Shown one piece after another: positions 37,033-47,160 of a DNA stretch of 64,000 nt. The DNA is from Artemisia argyi (taxonomy: Eukaryota > Streptophyta > Magnoliopsida > Asterales > Asteraceae), in the NCBI GenBank assembly GCA_030686995.1, contig CM060691.1, positions 91,075,055 through 91,139,054 on the forward strand. Reading direction: 5' to 3'. The stretch's first letter is position 1, and every line of letters begins with the position of its first letter. The notes beneath the pieces are model-generated. The model ran no database searches and was not told the DNA's origin. It saw nothing but the letters and a program-made list of their open reading frames with translations. The position numbers were made by a program, and so were the translations under genes.

Positions 37033-38417
37033 AGTGCATAATTTGGTTTCCTATGCGGAGACTAGGGAGGGGTCTCCTGCTTCAATATCAACCATCTCTA
37101 AGAGATAAGTCGATAGATTACACCGGTTCCCCGTGAGAATGAAACAAGCTCTTTTAAGAGAGCTTGAGTGGATAGAAGGTTAAGTGCAGTGCGTCACTGG
37201 GTCCATGACGTCTTGTCTTCAATACCGGTGTCACCTTAGTAACAACCAGTAGTATATGAGTTGAACCCGGTGTCTGCCCTAAGGTTGAACATATGGAGGG
37301 CTATTTCTTTTCACCCTTTTTCATAACTTTTCTTTTTAATTCTTCAACCCCTTCTTTCTCCTTTTTCATTTTCTCCTTTTTTTCAATCATACCTAAGGAC
37401 TTCTAATTCTAATCTATTGGAATTGTCCTTGGGTAGATCCCTCCGGCTCTGGTGGATCATAGGACGGTTTTTCCTAACCTTAGTCACCTTATAACTTCAT
37501 GACTATCCTATTGTTGCCATCAAACCATTTGTGAAAATCTCTCGAAGTGTTTATGATAAAAAACATACTTTGTTAACACTTCGAGAGTTTTGCATTTCAT
37601 TTGAAGGACTCCCCCTTCACATGTGCTCATGGATTTTTAAGAAATTTGCACATGCGTGAGGAGTTTGCACTTTTGAATTGATTCACTTTCAATGAACACA
37701 ACCGATTCGAGATACGCTTACATCACTAGTTAGACTAGCTTGAAGTTATTACCCAGCCTCGTCGTATCCACAGAAAGTTTCTCGAAACGGTACATTTCTA
37801 CTAAGACAAATCCTTTTCGAGACACGCTTACGTGGCTAGTTAAAGAGTTCCATTGTCAGCTTTTAGGTGACAACTAGCTCTAGTAACTAACTTGATGTTA
37901 TTACCCGTCAAGGATAAGTCTTTTCGATTACTAACTTTTGTTGTTTCGTCAATTCTTGGGTCATTTCTGAGTCGAGCTCTTTTAAGATTCAAGACGATCA
38001 CATTTTAATCACGTCTTCTCCCCCTCAAAAATAGCATATCCATGGTATTTTTGATACCAATTGATTAAAACCTTTTCTTTTTGGATAGCTTATGGAAGAA
38101 ACGGATGTTTGTTAATTCCGTATTTGTTTCCTTTAAGCATGATCTTTTTGGAACGACTTTATATTACTCCCCTCAAAAATAGAACATTTTGAGTAAATTT
38201 AAACTTTTAAGGATTTGAGGGAGTAATATCTTGAGCTAAAAAGTTTTGATAACCTTTTGAAATATTTTGAAAAATTTTGCTCAGAAAATTAAGAAGACTT
38301 TGAAAAGCTTTTTGGAGAGAAGTCTTCTTATCATTTAGGATTGTCGCACTTAAATGTACAACAGGGTCCTTTCTTTGAAAATCACGGGTTATACACTGAT
38401 ATGTGTGCATAAGCCAT
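37033..38417 (-). repeat. Left arm of 1.39 kb inverted repeat (inverted Cop-1 3' internal region)
   Basis: Reverse complement of 42304-43692, highly similar along its length (for example both contain CCTCCGGCTCTGG and the GGTTCCCCGTGAGAATG block). Orientation is opposite to the Cop-1 gag. The outer breakpoint shares AGTG between the Sire-1 flank and the arm. Confidence 0.88.
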
Positions 38418-38570
38418 CATTTAAACAACAACCTATTCTATAAACAACAACGTTTGTTATCTTAAAAGATCCTAAGATCAACTTTATCACACATCGTTTA
38501 AACAATGGAAATGGTAATGCAAATCCAAGAGAGAGATTCAAAGAAAGTGTTGACAGTGTTCAAGTCATAA
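38418..38570 (+). other. Short unique stretch between left arm and gag-like ORF
   Basis: About 150 AT-rich bases. They would be the surviving end of the Cop-1 leader or N-terminal coding region. No PBS complementary to tRNA-Met is visible, and a TAA at 38568-38570 closes the frame just upstream. Confidence 0.5.
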
Positions 38571-41500
38571 GTTGTAGAAGTCATTAATTCATTAGGTTTA
38601 GAAATAAGGTTCGATGAGGCATTTGAATACTACGTGAGAGTCCAATTTCATCATTTCCGAGAAGAATTCATCCAAAACCTGAATCAACTTGAAAAGCTAC
38701 TTAATGAAGAAGAACTTCATACGCGTAACTGCAAAGAATCTCTTAAAGTCATCCAAACTCAGTTTCAGAGAATATTTAACCATTGGATAATGAACCAATC
38801 AGAGTTTATCGATGCGTTTTATAAAAGATTTTGGGTAAGCTATTCTACCTTCAGAACTCAATGCATAAATCAAATGGATGAACTCGAAAAGATACTTAAT
38901 GCTGAGGAAGCTGAGTTTAATGAAATTGAGAAGCTGAAATGGGAAAGAGAGCTGATTGAAAAAGATATGCAGTTAAAAGAAAGAGAGCAAATTGAAAGAG
39001 ATATGCAGTTAAAGGAAACAGAGGTGATTGAAAAAGAGACAGAGAAAGATTTTCAAGCAAAAAAGGAAACGGTCAATGAGGGTGATGCATCAGATGATAG
39101 TTTGGTTTTCACGGGAAGTGATTCATCTTTAGAACAACAGGTTGAAAGCAGCGGTCCTTGCTATGATTCAGATACTGATGGTACACAAAGGAATGAAGCT
39201 GTTTGGGACACCGAAGATGATCATATCAGACCTTCATCAGACACAGAGATATTGGCTACGGTACAACATTCACATGCTCATGATAATGTTGATATATTTG
39301 AGAATATGTTTGTTCATGATCAGACATGTCCTGAGCATCCTGAGTCTATTAGTGACATTTATGTGGTGGAACAAAATGATAGTAATATCACTTTTGATAC
39401 TCTAGATATGGATCCTAATAGAGGTGAGCCTGCCAAGGATGGATCTTCTTATAAACAAGATCGTGCCTTATTTGCTTCATTAATCAATAATTTCAAACAT
39501 GAACTTGAAAAGTGCAAAGAGGACAATCGTAAAGCTAAGCAAACGAATGTCTTATTGACAAAAGAGCTTGAGAGATTTAAAGAAATGGAAAAAGGTTTTC
39601 AAAATGTAACAAAAAGAAAAACTGAACTCGAATTTGAAAACTCAAACCTTAAATCTCAAGCTCAAAAGTTTGAAATGTATGGAGAGTCTGTCAAACCACT
39701 TCTAAAAAGAAATGAAGAACTTGAAATTGGTTATAGAGAAGCTGTTCTTCGTGAAAAACGTTCCATTCAAAATCTGGATGCTCAAATGGTTGTTAACAAC
39801 AGAAAGGTTCAAGCGCTTTTAAAAGAGAACAATGATTTAAAAAGTGAAAATTCAAAGCTTCAGAAAACCACATCAAATTTTGAGATTGTAAACACAAAAC
39901 TTGAGAAAGAAAACCAAGAGTTTTTGAAACGAACAAACGATCTTGAAAACAAACTTCGAAAATTGGGACAGACTTCTCAGACTATCAACATGCTGCCTAC
40001 TAAAGATGAGGAGGTTGAGAAACAAACATCTGGGATTGGTTTTGTGAATAATGCTAATGTGGAAAATGAAAAACCTTGTTTTTTAAACAAAGTGCAAAAG
40101 TTGGCACCTATTTTGTATAACGCTAATGATATGGGAAAAGAATTTTCAGATGATCTTTTGTTTGAGTCTCAAGATATTTTAAAATCTGAAGAGGAAAAAT
40201 GTTTGAAAGTAAAACAAACAAAAAACCCACTCTCGTATCACGGCTTTGTGTATGGTTGTCTACAATTGACAGATATACCAAAAGAACCTTTCAAAAGAAA
40301 AGACACAAATGTGAAAAGATTTTTCAAAGAAGCTCAACTTGCTACCTATGATGCTAATTTATGGCAAAATAGAGCAAGGAAACAATTTTGTAATCTTAAA
40401 CATCACATTGAGCAAACGTTAAAGGTCATTTGGTTTAAGCAAGAAAACATCACAAACAACGTTTTCTTTAATCCTCTTTCATCAGATGTACGCCTTAAGT
40501 TAGAAGTCAAAAAGATTTTGAAAGAGGAAATTGAACCTCGTGTGAAAGATATCAATTTATGTTTTGAGTACTTTGAAAAATATATTGTAACTGAAATGAG
40601 AGAAGATCTAAAGTACGTTCACTCTCTGGAAGACGAATTTGATGAAAAATGCTTAATTCTAGACATTCAAAAAGAATTTTTCACAAATCAAATAGAGTCA
40701 TTCAAGTCAGTATCTGTCAGCCATGAGTATGAGAATATGCATTTTGAACAAACATCTTCCTTGAAATCTGAAAATCTTTGTCTCAAAAAGAAAATCACCG
40801 AGCTTTCAAAAGAAGCAGCTGATGTCAAAGAAGAATTGTCAAAAAGAACAGCTCAGTTTGAGAAACATCTTGCAATACTCGAAGTACAAAGTATCTCTTT
40901 CCAACTTAAACTGCAAGAGAAGAATGAGAAAATGTCTTCTGAAAACTCTTTGACATCAGTGCTTAAAGAAAAAGAAAAGATTTCTGAAGAAAATTGTGAT
41001 GATACCAATATCAAGTTTGATTTAGACGAACTTGATACAAAAAATCTTGAATTTGAACATGTTGTGGCATCATTACAAAAAGAAAATGAGCATTTGAAAC
41101 AGACTTACAAAAACTTGTTTGATTCAATCAAGCGGTCAAGAGTTCAGAATCAAACTTTAAACAAATCTGACTCTCAGATCACACCAAATCATCTTTTTGA
41201 AAAAGAAAAGTTTGTGCTTCAAAAGAAAATTGTTGAATTGGAAAAAACGATTGCACAACAAACCAAGGATTTTGGTGATGCCAAAAATGATTTTTCAATC
41301 GAAACAGACAAATATGAAAAATATTTTGCACATCTTGAAAATCAAAATGCTTCTTTGCAAGAAAAACTGGCATCATCAGATCATCTTTCTCTTCAAAAAG
41401 AATACAATGATTTGAGAACGTCATACAATGCATTAAAAGCGAAGTTTGATGTTCTTAACCGGTCAAAAGGAAAATCTCAAGTTTCAAACGAGTCTAAACC

Positions 41501-42143
41501 ACAAGTAAGTGTTTCGGAGAAGGTTTGCACGGGTGAATCTTCCAAACCATTTTCGAAAAAGGTTTCTCAGTTTACAACCTATTCTTTGCAAAAAAGAAGG
41601 AAATTTTCAAAGAGACCTAATTTTTCTGAAACATTTACTCCTCAAAAGGTTTCAAATGCAAGTGCTCATAAAGAAAAGAATCAAGGTTTTCAAACTCCAT
41701 ACTCTCGTTTTACTCCGGTAAAGCCAGTGTGGAAACCAAAGCAAAGCCGTTCAAAACATTTGAATTATTCATACTCTGAAATGCTTCCGCTACAACAAAG
41801 GAATGGCTATGCTTTGAAAAATCTCAATTCTGGAAGGTTTCCATTCATCTCAAAAACGAATTTTTGAAATGAAACACCGAGTTTCAACAATGGATGGAAA
41901 ACTTCTTCTTCAAGTTTTAAAACTCTAAGAGAGACATCGGGTTTCTCAAACAAGTTTCAAAAGCAAAAGAGTTTTAAATCACCATTGATTCCACGAGCTT
42001 TATTTCAAAATGAAACACCGGATTTCAGTCCTCGTTGGAATTCAACTTCTTTGTCTCGGATTGACACAACTTTCAAATGGATTTCAAAATATGGTAAACC
42101 CATTTGCGTCGTGCTTAAATGGGTTCCAAAAGTTGTTGTCTAA
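38571..42143 (+). pseudogene. Cop-1 gag-like coiled-coil protein (about 1190 codons, one internal TGA)
   Basis: Open from 38571; there is no ATG near the start (GTG at 38634, first ATG near 38790), so the N-terminus was probably lost in the rearrangement. The start region FHHFREEF..LEKLLNEEELH and the Lys/Glu-rich body match the long gag proteins of Asteraceae Ty1/copia elements. An acidic Ser/Asp-rich section (about residues 140-260) precedes coiled-coil heptads (about 280-460), a mid domain with SYHGFVYGCLQL and a second coiled coil (about 690-960). The tail is basic Ser/Phe/Lys-rich. A TGA at 41865-41867 interrupts; the same frame runs on through two NETP repeats to KWVPKVVV and TAA 42141-42143. 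No protease, integrase or RT follows. It is not a host coiled-coil gene, given its position inside the element. Confidence 0.75.
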
Positions 42144-42303
42144 TCCAAAAACATTATGACTTCTTAGTACTTCTGCTAAGGACTCGGACTTCAACATAAT
42201 GACTTCTTAGTATTTCAGCTAAGGACTCGTTCTTCAAAGAAAGGAAAGTACTTAATCATTCAAAGGTTTTAAATATCTTTTGAGCACTTATGCTAAAAAC
42301 ATT

Positions 42304-43692
42304 ATGGCTTATGCACACATAACAGTGTATAACCCGTGATTTTCAAAGAAAGGACCCTGCTGTACATTTCTGTGCGACAATCCTAAAAGATAAGAAGACT
42401 TCTCACCAAAAAGCTTATCAAAGTCTTCTTAATTTTCTGAGCAAAATTTTTCAAAATATTTCAAAAGGTTATCAAAACTTTTTAGCTCAAGATATTACTC
42501 CCTAAAATCCTTAAAAGCTTTTATTTAATCAAAATGTTCTATTTTTGAGGGGGAGTAATATAAAGTTGTTCCAAAATGATCATGCTAAAAGGAAACAAAT
42601 ACGGAATTAACAAACATCCGTTTCTCTCATAAGCTATCAAAAAAGAAAAGGTTTTAATAAATTGGTATAAAAAATATCATGGATATGCTATTTTTAAGGG
42701 GGAGAAGAAGTGATTAAAATGTGATCGTCTTGAATCTCAAAAGAGCTCGACTCAGAAATGACCCAAGAATTGACAAAACAAAAAAAGTTAGTAATCGAAA
42801 AGACTTATCCTCGACGGGTAATAACATCAAGTTAGTTACTAGAGCTAGTTGTCACCTAAAAGCTGACAATGGAACTCTTTAACTAGCCACGTAAGCGTGT
42901 CTCGAAAAGGATTTGTCTTAGTAGAAATGTACCGTTTCGAGAAACTTTCTGTAGATATGACCAGGCCGGGTAATAACTTCAAGCTAGTCTAACTAGTGAT
43001 GTAAGCGTGTCTCGAATCGGTTGTGTTCATTGAAAGTGAGTCAATTCAAAAGTGCAAACTCCTCACGCACGTGCAAATTTCTTAAAAATCCATGAGCACA
43101 TGTGAAGGGGGAGTCCTTCAATTGAAATGCAAAACTCTCGAAGTGTTAACAAAATATGTTTTTTTTATCATAAACACTCTGAGAGATTTTCATAAATGGT
43201 TTCATGGAAACAATAGGATAGTCATGAAGTTATAAGGTGACTAAGGTTAGGTAAAACCGTCCTATGATCCGCCAGAGCCGGAGGGATCTACCCAAGGACA
43301 AATACAATAGATTAGAATTAGAAGTCCTTAGGTATGATTTGAAAAAAAGAAGATAAGAATGAAAGGAGAAAGAAGGGGTTGAAGAATTAAAAAGAAAAGT
43401 TATGAAAAGGGTGAAAAGAAATAGCCCTCAAAATGTTCAACCTTAGGGCAGAAACCGGGTTCAACTCATATACTACTGGTTGTTACTAAGGTGACACCGG
43501 TATTGAAGACAAGACGTCATGGACCCAGTGACGCACTGCACTTAACCTTCTATCCACTCAAGCTCTCTTAAAAGAGCTTGTTTCATTCTCACGGGGAACC
43601 GGTGTAATCTATCGACTTATCTCTTAGAGATGGTTGATATTGAAGCAGGAGACCCCTCCCTAGTCTCCGCATAGGAAACCAAATTATGCACT
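42304..43692 (+). repeat. Right arm of 1.39 kb inverted repeat (Cop-1 3' internal region, native orientation)
   Basis: Inverted match to 37033-38417. The same sequence in Cop-2 (about 63255-64000, minus sense) shows this is the normal 3' internal region of the family, so this arm is original and the left arm is the copy. Confidence 0.88.
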
Positions 43693-44526
43693 TATCGAGT
43701 CTAGAGCCATGAGATTCATTAAAAAATCTCTTAGGATACACTTCCTATGAATACACTTGTGTTCGCTAAAAAGGATACAAGTTGTAAGAGTCTTTATGAG
43801 ATTTATGGATCTTGCCTTATCTATCATGATGGTTACTTTGTCTCAAACGGTCTACAGTTGTGGGGTGATCTCCAGCAACTCACCTGAATCATTGATGTAC
43901 TTCGGTGGATCTAGTAAGTCCTTTCAGGGGTATCTGATTCAGGAACGGCCTTGGTAAGGCTTAGAAGGAGTCTTCACACTATGTTGTTGACGATCTCTAA
44001 TTCCGAACCTGTAAGTACCGGTTGATTTATTGCTAACTGTTTTATGCAGGTACTCATAAATGTTCCTTGGAGAAAGACCGTTACCATCACTCAAAAATCC
44101 ACATTCTCATACCCTGCAAAGCTCTCTTCAAAGATCAAAGCAAAGCAAAGTTCAGAATGTTTCTAAGTTAAAGTCAAAGAATCTTCAAACTAAAGAAACA
44201 AAGATTAAAGTCAAAGAGAAAAGAACTTCACAAAGATTCAAAGTCAAAAAAAGTATGAGCATGTTGGAAAAGACGTAAAGACAACATAGTAAAGATGTTG
44301 ATCAATGGCAAGAAAGATCACAAAGCATGATTGGAACAAAGGAACTAGCAAAACTATTACACAACAAGACTCAAAGTTCAAATAGAACAAGCTTCAAAGA
44401 TCAAAGATCAAAGTCACAAAAGAGAGATCTCAATGATCACCCTTAGGGGGAGATTGTTAGCATTAGAAGTGTTGATCATTTATGAAATCAAAGTGAGATC
44501 TCAATGATCGTCCCTTAGGGGGAGAT
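43693..44526 (+). other. Cop-1 3' internal region, distal part, with duplicated PPT
   Basis: Non-coding. It is homologous to Cop-2 62360-63250. It includes a conserved GTAAGTACCGG...TTTATGCAG stretch (44011-44049). At the end a 70-bp unit is tandemly repeated: GAGATCTCAATGATC, then CCCTTAGGGGGAGATTGTTAG, at about 44427 and 44494. The second unit primes the real LTR. Confidence 0.65.
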
Positions 44527-44857
44527 TGTTAGGATTAAAAGTGACGATCATTATTGAGTCAAATAGTTAGTTAAATATATTCATGTAATAGTTAGTAAAA
44601 TGCTAGTTCATTAAGTTTAAGTAAAAGCCTTAATGGCTTGGCCCAAAAGAAGGCCCATGAGAAAGCCCATGGTGGCTTATGTAAAAGTATAAATACCCCT
44701 CCTAAGCTTGTTAGGATGGGTGGGAGTTCATGTTTATTCAAGGTTTATTTTACACATAGTGCTCTCCACCTCTCTCTCTCTACTTTCTCTCTCTAGCTCT
44801 TCCATCTCTCTCTAACATCATATTCTTAAGTGATAAAGCTAGATCTACGGTCCAACA
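44527..44857 (+). repeat. Cop-1 3' LTR (331 bp)
   Basis: TGTTAGG...CCAACA, TATA box at 44688-44695, followed by AAACC and ORF2 sequence. It directly abuts the PPT AGGGGGAGAT. Confidence 0.88.
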
Positions 44858-44862
44858 AAACC

Positions 44863-45104
44863 ATCCACCACCAACAAATCAAACCTCTCTTCCACCATCA
44901 TTTCCCCGCCATGATTGCGGACATTGCGAAAGAACCGCTCACATTAGTGAAAGGTGTCGAACGGAAATTCGCGAGTTATCCGAAGAAATGAGGTTTATAC
45001 TAAACCACATTTTGGCCATCTACAATCCTTGTCTCACCCACCTCAACTTTAGAGTCTCCAAAATGAAACAAAACCATTTCTTTTCGAAAATGTTTCCCCT
45101 TTAA
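44863..45104 (+). pseudogene. Sire-1 accessory ORF2, part 3 (original copy)
   Basis: Same zinc knuckle and C-terminus as 34944-35185, with a single-base difference near the end. This copy lies in the native order before the Sire-1 PPT and LTR. Confidence 0.65.
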
Positions 45105-45547
45105 ACCAACAAACCAAAACCGTGTCACCTTCTCAACCTTCAAAATAAAGCCCGCTACAACCTCCAACACACATTTTCATCCTTAAACAACCTTAGCCTT
45201 GTTTTTGGAAAATGTTTCTCATTAAGGAAAATGATGATTTCCTTGTAGCATTTTATGTTCTTAGTTTATTTTTAGTTTTTCTTTATTTTTAAGAAGTAGG
45301 ATGTTGTCGTCCTAATTTCTTGTCTTTGACTTTCTAAGAGTCAAAATTTTACATGAACTGAATTTCATTCTACTACAAGGTTTGCATTGTTTGTTGACAA
45401 TTTAGGTATAATGAGTAAACTATACCTCGCTATGGTAGCATACATATATCTTGTGTTTTAGAAACTAACATTTCTTTTTGTAGGATCATTATCCATGTTT
45501 TCTTTCCTTGATACTCCATTTAGGGGAGTAATATTTAAGGGGGAGCA
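45105..45547 (+). other. Sire-1 3' internal non-coding region and polypurine tracts
   Basis: Ends with TTTAGGGGAGTAATATTTAA and then GGGGGAGCA before the LTR. Two purine tracts in a row resemble the multiple PPTs known in Sireviruses. Confidence 0.65.
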
Positions 45548-46243
45548 TGAGTATTGCATTATTCCGCTTCGCAACTCTTAGTTGAATAAGCAGTTGACGT
45601 TGCTAAAAGCTATTGGCAAATGAAATTCTTGATGAGCTTTTTAAGGACATTAATATTGCACATTAATACATTATATGTAACTGATATGTTTTAAATGGAC
45701 AATGGATTAACCGTGCCTAAGCCCTCCTAATAGATATATATCGTAGTAGTTTACTATAGTTTCTCTTATGTACTAATTGTGCCTATGTACCAACTCGTAT
45801 ACTTATGCATTTTTATGTACATGGAAGCGTATGCTGGGACATCCTTGAGATTAACGGGGACCAACTTATGATCTTGCTATTTTGGCATCAAGTATAGTGT
45901 TAATACAAATATCGCCTAAAAACGTTATTTATATTTTACGATCTTTGCTAAGTTTTGTTAATGACAAAGTATGAACTTTAGCTAATAGTAAATCATCACT
46001 TTAGTGTTTAAGTCTTGTTTAACTAAGGTTTACATTTCCTTTTAAACAAAACATTGTTTTTATTTCTTTAATTAGAAAGTGTCTTGTCATATCATACATT
46101 TATGGCAAGCTTGTGTATTTGACTTGCCATAACATCTTACACATTTTTGGAAGCTTTCCAAATTGGATTTAATGTGTTTGACTAGTTGTTGTTGATGTGA
46201 CTTTGGTTGGTTTGAATGATTTACTGCAAAACCTACTGCAAGC

Positions 46244-46304
46244 CTGGCGGAACCCTGGGGGTACACCGACGGAACCCATCTGAGGGTTCCGCCGTATCCG
46301 CCAG
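46244..46304 (+). promoter_or_regulatory. Sire-1 LTR palindromic module (original copy)
   Basis: Inverted GGCGGAACCC/GGGTTCCGCC words 18 bases upstream of TATAAATA at 46323. CpG-rich palindromes upstream of TATA are a known feature of Sirevirus LTRs in maize (family knowledge). Confidence 0.7.
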
Positions 46305-46531
46305 ACCTCCTGTTTGTTTTGCTATAAATACCAAGCCACTTGTTTGTTTTTAGTTATCACTTTAGGACATATATTTTCATATACTCTCTCAACTAACTCA
46401 GTAACATTTGACTTGTGTGATCCTCTTATGTAGCAAGGGACTTCACAAGCTCATCCAAGAAGTTACAAGTTTCAACTCTTAAGTTGCAAGACTTGTTAGC
46501 TTTGTTATGTATAAGCTTTGGTAGTTTATAC

Positions 46532-46842
46532 TAGGGATGAGCACGGTACCGGTACCGTACCGAATTAGTCGTACCGAATTTTTCCCGAGCATAAATTAGG
46601 GTACCGGTACCGTACCGAACGGGATTCGGGTATCGGTACCGGTACCGGTACCGGGAAATCGGGATTTTCCCTTTTTTTTCGGGAATTTCCCGATTTGGTA
46701 CCGGTACCGTACCGAATTAGTGGTACCGAATTTTTTTCCTCCTTATTTCGTAGTACCGGTACCATACCGTATATCGGGATCGGTACCGTTTCGGTACGGT
46801 ACCGGTACGGTTCCGGTATTCGGTACGAAATGCTCATCCCTA
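46532..46842. mobile_element. hAT-type MITE (311 bp), original copy
   Basis: TIRs TAGGGATGAGCA/TGCTCATCCCTA with 8-bp duplication GTTTATAC on both sides, inserted downstream of the Sire-1 LTR TATA box. Confidence 0.88.
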
Positions 46843-46948
46843 GTTTATACTTCATTTGTATCGTGTGTGTAGAAGTGATCGGTTAGTATTTTAGGCCTCA
46901 AAATAAATAGTGTGTCGGGAGTTGTTGTACCCTTGTAAAAGAACTAAC

Positions 46949-47160
46949 GGGAGTGGTTGTACCCTTGGTAAAGAACTCGACATCTAGCTTAGTGTCGGTA
47001 AAAGTGTAAGCGACAATGGGAGTGGTTGTACCCTTGTAAAAGAACTCGACATCTAGCTTAGTGTCGGTAAAAGTGTAAGCAACGAGCCAACGACGGGAGT
47101 GGTTGTACCCTTGTAAAAGAACTCGACATCTAGCTTAGTGTCGGTAAAAGTGTAAGCGAC
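46949..47160 (+). repeat. Tandem repeat in the Sire-1 LTR (3 units, 66-77 bp)
   Basis: Units start with GGGAGTGGTTGTACCC at 46949, 47018 and 47095 and contain CTCGACATCTAGCTTAGTG. A fourth partial unit (GGGAGTTGTTGTACCC) starts near 46918. They lie downstream of TATA, probably in transcribed R/U5. Confidence 0.8.

Larger units (their letters stand above)
34608..37036 (+). repeat. 2.43 kb direct duplication (LTR + Sire-1 flank), left copy
   Basis: Almost identical to 44527-46955; I saw only isolated substitutions (for example near 35154 and 35437). It includes the Cop-1 LTR, the ORF2 3' end, the Sire-1 PPT, the first 1.4 kb of the Sire-1 LTR and the hAT MITE. It ends at GGGAGTG, where the right copy runs on naturally into the Sire-1 LTR and this copy jumps to the inverted arm. 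The right copy is therefore the original. Confidence 0.9.
35629..37036 (+). repeat. Truncated duplicate of the Sire-1 3' LTR
   Basis: First 1.4 kb of the LTR, ending at the rearrangement breakpoint near 37033-37036. Complete copy at 45548-47477. Confidence 0.8.
34608..44857 (+). mobile_element. Cop-1: rearranged Ty1/copia element with gag-like ORF, no pol
   Basis: Right side is normal: gag-like ORF (38571-42143), 3' internal region, PPT (about 44513-44526), 331-bp LTR (44527-44857), AAACC. Left side is not: the left LTR (34608-34938) is followed by AAACC and Sire-1 flank (34939-37036) instead of a PBS and leader. Next comes an inverted copy (37033-38417) of the element's own 3' internal region, then the gag ORF. 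No PBS is visible. The likely origin is an insertion at AAACC followed by a template-switching repair that replaced the 5' LTR/leader. The related copy Cop-2 (62013-64000+) shows the unrearranged 3' half. Confidence 0.75.
44527..46955 (+). repeat. 2.43 kb direct duplication, right (original) copy
   Basis: Matches 34608-37036 at an offset of 9919 bases. It continues past GGGAGTG into the tandem repeats of the Sire-1 LTR without a break. Confidence 0.9.

Noticed and set aside
38571..42143. Host coiled-coil or kinesin-like gene
   Set aside because: The ORF lies inside Cop-1 between element-derived repeats, lacks a normal start and matches copia gag architecture.
34608..46955. A single LTR element with 2.4 kb LTRs
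   Set aside because: The repeat ends lack CA and target duplications; the true LTR is the first 331 bp, bounded by AAACC.
46949..47160. CRISPR-like array
   Set aside because: Contiguous tandem units in an LTR, no unique spacers, plant genome.
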